Source: Odobenus rosmarus divergens (lineage: Eukaryota > Chordata > Mammalia > Carnivora > Odobenidae). Taken from it: a stretch of 64,000 nucleotides of DNA. Positions 60,272 to 64,000 of the stretch are shown here, piece after piece. Position 1 is the stretch's first letter. The number at the start of each line of letters is the position of its first letter. The notes under the pieces are model-generated. The model had not been told where the DNA came from and did no database searches. It was given only the letters and a program-made list of their open reading frames with translations. The translations under genes were made by a program, and so were the position numbers. The DNA is taken from assembly GCF_000321225.1 (NCBI RefSeq), contig NW_004450330.1, positions 4,192,660 through 4,256,659 on the forward strand, given 5' to 3'.

Positions 60272-60790
60272 ATTCAAACTCTTTACTATGGCAAAATATA
60301 CATGACATAAAATTTAAGATTTTAACCATTTTTGTGTATAATTCAGTGACATTAAGTGCATTCTCATTGTTGTCCAACCATCTTCACCATCTATCTTCAG
60401 AACTTTATCATTATCCCATACTGAAGCTCTGTATCCATTAAAAATAATTACCCATTCTCCTTTCCTGCAAGTCCCTGGCAACCACCATTCTACTTTCTGT
60501 CACTATGAATATGAGTACTCTAGGTACCTCATATAGTAGAATCATGCACTGTTTGTTGTTTTGTGTGTCTGGCTTACTCCCACCTTGGTTGTTTTCCAGC
60601 TTCATTCAGACAGTAGCATGTATCAAAATTTCATTCCTTTTTAAGACTAAATAATATTCCATTGTATGTATATATCTCATTTTCTTTATCCATTCATCTG
60701 CCATGGACATTTGGGTTGTTTCCATCTTTTGGCCCTTGTGAATAATGCTGCTAAGAATATTGAGGTACAAATATATTCATATTGTTTAAT
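60272..60790 (-). mobile_element. Old L1 3' UTR and ORF2 end
   Basis: Reverse-complement path: 'ggcaaaatatacatgacataaaattta', 'attcagtgacattaagtgcattc', CCTGGCAACCACCATTCTAC, 'actctaggtacctcatata', 'aataatattccattgtatgtatatat' and 'atccattcatctgccatggacatttggg'. Diverged, no open frame. Confidence 0.88.
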
Positions 60791-60880
60791 ACTGCTTTTT
60801 AGAATGGATAGGGGAACATTAATTCATGGAAATGCTTACTAAATGTGACATTTTGGTCATTGTTTAAATATTGCTAGTTA

Positions 60881-61062
60881 GGGGTGCCTGGGTGGGTCGG
60901 TCAGGTAAGGGACCGATTGTTGATTTTGGCTCAGGTCATGATCTCAGGGTCCTGGGATCTAGCCCCATGTCAGGCTCCCTGCTCAGTGGGTAGTCTGCTT
61001 CTCCCTCTCCCTCTGCCCCTCCTTCTGTTCCCTCTCTCTCTGAGATAAATATAAATCTTTAA
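60881..61062 (+). mobile_element. Older CAN-SINE
   Basis: Head GGGGTGCCTGGGTGGGTCGG (GGCTCAG altered), TTGATTTTGGCTCAGGTCAT module and a short degraded tail AGATAAATATAAATCTTT. Flanks aaatattgctagtta and aaaatttctaacta are a diverged duplication. Confidence 0.9.
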
Positions 61063-61189
61063 AAAATTTCTAACTAAAAACAGGGCCTTGGCAAATCAAT
61101 CTTTTCTTGGAACATTTCTGACTTCTAAGAATGGATCCCACAATTACAGGTTGTTATACTATCATGTACTTCTACTTGATAATACTTAC

Positions 61190-61345
61190 TCTGGTTGTTC
61201 TTGAATATTTATTTTGCAATTATTTAATACAGTTTTCTCACTTCCTCACTATACTGTAACCTTTATGAATACAGACCTGACTTTGCTCAATGTATTTTTT
61301 ACATGTCAAATATAGTACCTGGTATATGGAATACAAACCTAGGAA
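61190..61345 (+). repeat. L2 LINE 3' end
   Basis: Path: 'tcactatactgtaacctttatgaatac', 'ttgctcaatgtattttttaca', AATATAGTACCTGGTATATG. Diverged. Confidence 0.55.
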
Positions 61346-63059
61346 GATACCAATCTTTATAAAATCTCTAAAATACACATATACCAGCAACAATATAGAT
61401 CATAAGGAAGACATTCCAGCAGGATAGTCTTACACAATCTTTTTCCAATTTTAATTTGCACTTGATACAAAATTATAGATATTCTCATCATCTTAACTCA
61501 GAGAATGAAACAGAACCTATCAGCACAGAGGGTCAAACTTGCTAGTTTTAATAACCTTTACTCTTTGTCCTTTGATACCAGTATTTAGGACTTAAACATC
61601 TCAGTGAATGACATCAATGAGAAAGGATAGTTGTCGGATTATCAACTAATTATGTCTGTGCATCACATATGATTCTTTTAAAGAAAGGAACATAAATTAC
61701 TTGTACAATAAAAATATAAAAACATTTTAAAGATGCAGAATAAAGTAAATAAACTTTCATTTCTATAATCATTATATTTTTAACTTATTTTATCTTTAGT
61801 TGGCTTCGATATCATTATAAGAAATATCAATGATTATTGTGCCATATTGTGCAAGTATAGAAGGGATAGTAACTGACAATAGATATAATGACATGACCTA
61901 AATATTTCCCCTGAATATTTGCTCTGTGAAGAAATTAAGAGTAATAGTATTTTTGCAGTCTTCATTTGTATTGAAAACTGCATGTTGTGCAAAGTTTTAG
62001 AATAGAATTTGAGAGCAAATATTTAGACTACAATTAAATGAGGTTTTATTTAAAAGCTGAAACCAAAACAAAGTCATATTCAGGCATATTGTTTAAAAAA
62101 GGTACATTCATGTGTCTAGATTAAGAAAATGAATGAGTATTAGAATTGATTTTCAGTTTGAGGGTATTATGTGTTAATATGTTAATTACCCACTTCTTTT
62201 GCAAGTACCACTGGAACAAGTGAAACCATTCTTGATTCCCTGAGCATCACATAAGTATTTGCACATCACCCTTCTGTAACCTGGAAGGGCAGACATTCCT
62301 ATGGCTGAATATTATATATTATTGACAGCTTTAAAGAGTCCCAACTTCTCAAGTGCCTGAGTCTTCCAAATTGCCTAATCCAAACTAAGTGAAGGACTTT
62401 AAAAGTCAACCCTTCAGTTGAATACCCCAGGGGGAGAAATTAGAGCCCATGTTTTAAGGCTTGTTAGTATTAAATCAATATTTGTCCAACACCTAATTAG
62501 TCAAAAGGGGGCCAAGTGTCTTAGTTGGCAGAGTAACTGACATTCTTTGACTTCCTAGTCTCTTGAGTACCTGAGAAGCCATTCAAAAGGATAGGAAGGA
62601 TCATGTTGTAGCATTAACAATTCCACTTCACAATGAATATATAAGGGTCATAGAACTTTGTGAATCAAATTATCCTGCAATAGCATTCAAAGCAAAGCCA
62701 CTGTAAATACAAGTAACACTTCAATGTTTATCTAGCAGACAGATAATTATAAAGTAAGTATATGGCATAGGGATGAAATAAAGACTAGAGACACACACAC
62801 ATTTGTTTTCCCTCATATCTATAATTTGGCTAAAATTCTGCTTTGATACTTGTTTTGACATAACTTTATTCCTTTTTTTCCATTTTCAGTATGATGCATG
62901 ACTCCTTCTGAACAAACATGTATGTTATCAGATGAATTGTTTTATTTTGCTCTATGAGATTACCTTGAAGCAAAATGGTCTGGGTACCTGAAAGCAGGGT
63001 GTCCACAGTGAAATTTTATAAGGAAAGTGTCAATTGTCAGATTTTTGTTTCAAAACAGA
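61346..63059. other. Unassigned non-coding stretch containing a duplicated block
   Basis: No gene or dispersed repeat recognised. The block 62209-62303 recurs exactly at the right end of the window. Confidence 0.5.
62209..62303 (+). repeat. 95-bp exact direct duplication, copy 1
   Basis: From CACTGGAACAAGTGAAACC to GGCAGACATTCCTATG this block is identical, base for base, to 63906-64000. In this copy it is preceded by TTTTGCAAGTACC and continues into GCTGAATATTATATATTATT. It is not part of any repeat family I recognise. Confidence 0.95.
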
Positions 63060-63240
63060 CTATTTTTAATATCAGTATCATTTATATATACGAAAATGCA
63101 CAGATATCCAGTGTACAGTTCAATAAATTTTGACAAATGTGTATATCAATGTTTTCACCATCTCAATATATATATATTTTTCTCCTCCTGAATATCCCCT
63201 TTTGAGATTTTGTATTCAATTCGCCCCTGATTTACAGAGG
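63060..63240 (-). mobile_element. Possible old L1 3' UTR fragment
   Basis: The path 'gtgtacagttcaataaattttgacaaatgtgtat' and 'ttttcaccatctcaatata' resembles a reverse-complemented L1M 3' UTR, as does the stretch at 47.7 kb. Confidence 0.5.
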
Positions 63241-63257
63241 AAACCATTTTATGAATT

Positions 63258-63897
63258 CTTTTTTTTATGTTATGTTAATCACCATACATTACATCATTAG
63301 TTTTTGATGTAGTGTTCCATGATTCATTGTTTGCGTATAACACCCAGTGCTCCATGCAGTACATGCCCTCTTTAATACCCATCACCAGGCTAACCCATCC
63401 CCCCCCCCCCCTCCCCTCTAGAACCCTAAGTATGTTTATCAGATTCCATAGTCTCTCATGGTTCCTCTCCCCCTCCGGTTTCCACACCTTCATTTTTCCC
63501 TTCATGCTATCTTCCTCTTTTTTTTTTTTTAACATATAATGTATTATTTGTTTCAGCCACCCCATCCCTCCCACCCCTCACCACTCCAGCCACCCTTAGT
63601 TTGTTTCCTGAGAGGTCATATGAAACATATCTTTCTCTGATTGACTTATTTCGCTCAGCATAACACCCTCCAGTTCCATCAATGTGGTTGCAAATGGCAA
63701 GATTTCACTCCTTTTGATGGCTGCATAATATTCCATTGTATATGTACCACTTCTTCTTTATCCATTCATCTGTCAGGGGACATCTTGGCTCTTTCCATAG
63801 TTTGGCTATTGTGGACATTGCTACTATAAACATCGGGGTGCACATACCCATTCGGATCACTACATTTGTATCTAAGGCATAAATAGCCAGTAGTACC
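63258..63897 (-). mobile_element. Young 5'-truncated L1
   Basis: Right to left it reads as the ORF2 C-terminal region (63614-63897, with AACATCGGGGTGCACATACC), then a two-module 3' UTR and the terminus ATTACATCATTAGTTTTTGA next to a T-run at 63259-63266. Compared with the 43-kb copy it lacks about 23 bp at the ORF2 end (63613/63614) and about 85 bp of the first 3' UTR module (near 63557). A C13-14 run lies at about 63400-63412. Both target-site boundaries are unclear. Confidence 0.92.
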
Positions 63898-63905
63898 TAA
63901 ATATT

Positions 63906-64000
63906 CACTGGAACAAGTGAAACCATTCTTGATTCCCTGAGCATCACATAAGTATTTGCACATCACCCTTCTGTAACCTGGAAGGGCAGACATTCCTATG
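63906..64000 (+). repeat. 95-bp exact direct duplication, copy 2
   Basis: Identical to 62209-62303 and still identical where the window ends, so the true duplicated length is longer than 95 bp or unknown. It begins about 8 bp beyond the 5' end of the young L1. The offset between copies is 1697 bp. Confidence 0.95.

Noticed and set aside
63241..63926. GAAACCATT on both sides of the 63-kb L1 as its target-site duplication
   Set aside because: The right match lies about 20 bp beyond the L1 end, inside the duplicated 95-bp block, and does not adjoin the insertion.

Overview
This window is nuclear DNA from a carnivoran mammal. The best clue is about 25 copies of a tRNA-derived SINE (CAN-SINE / SINEC type). 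Each has a head resembling GGCGCCTGGGTGGCTCAG, a CT-rich body and an (AAAT)n AAATCTTT tail, and most lie between 10-18 bp target-site duplications. The head is the form seen in arctoid carnivorans (bears, mustelids, pinnipeds) rather than the dog SINEC_Cf form. The narrower placement is inference from remembered consensus sequences. Young L1 3' ends with the carnivore-type terminus (AATGATGTAATGTATGGTGA) support it.

I found no intact protein-coding gene, no convincing exon, and no tRNA, rRNA or CRISPR array. The only gene-derived sequence is an intronless, disabled minus-strand retrocopy of VBP1 (prefoldin subunit 3) near 12.4-13.1 kb. The rest is AT-rich intergenic or deep intronic DNA.

Layout. 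0-4.5 kb: an old L1 interrupted by a SINE, more SINEs, a 79-bp L1 insertion with its own TSD, an L1 3' UTR and a MER5A-like hAT element. 4.5-14.3 kb: mostly unassigned DNA with a long TTTTC tract and the VBP1 retrocopy. 14.3-20.8 kb: SINEs, MIR and an old L1 carrying a nested SINE. 20.8-26.1 kb: the longest repeat-poor stretch, containing a compact G-quadruplex motif. 26-34 kb: a dense SINE cluster, including a tandem SINE pair sharing one internal deletion, plus L2, MIR and L1 remnants. 34-42 kb: sparse, with an interrupted MER5A, a SINE whose tail has grown into about 140 bp of AT-only palindromic sequence, and an MLT1-type LTR relic. 42.7-44 kb: a young L1 with a 5' inversion and a perfect 16-bp TSD, followed by two SINEs. 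46.8-47.2 kb: an assembly gap (N) next to a young L1. 47.7-61.4 kb: old L1, L2, MIR, SINEs and a hAT-like element with an 8-bp TSD. 63.2-64 kb: a young minus-strand L1, followed by a perfect 95-bp copy of sequence from 62.2 kb that runs off the window end.

I see no new coding system here. The most notable observations are structural: the 95-bp duplication at the right edge, the twin-primed L1, the two-module L1 3' UTR with an internal poly(A), the tandem SINE pair, the SINE-tail expansion and the VBP1 retrocopy. Family names rest on remembered consensus sequences and were not checked by alignment.
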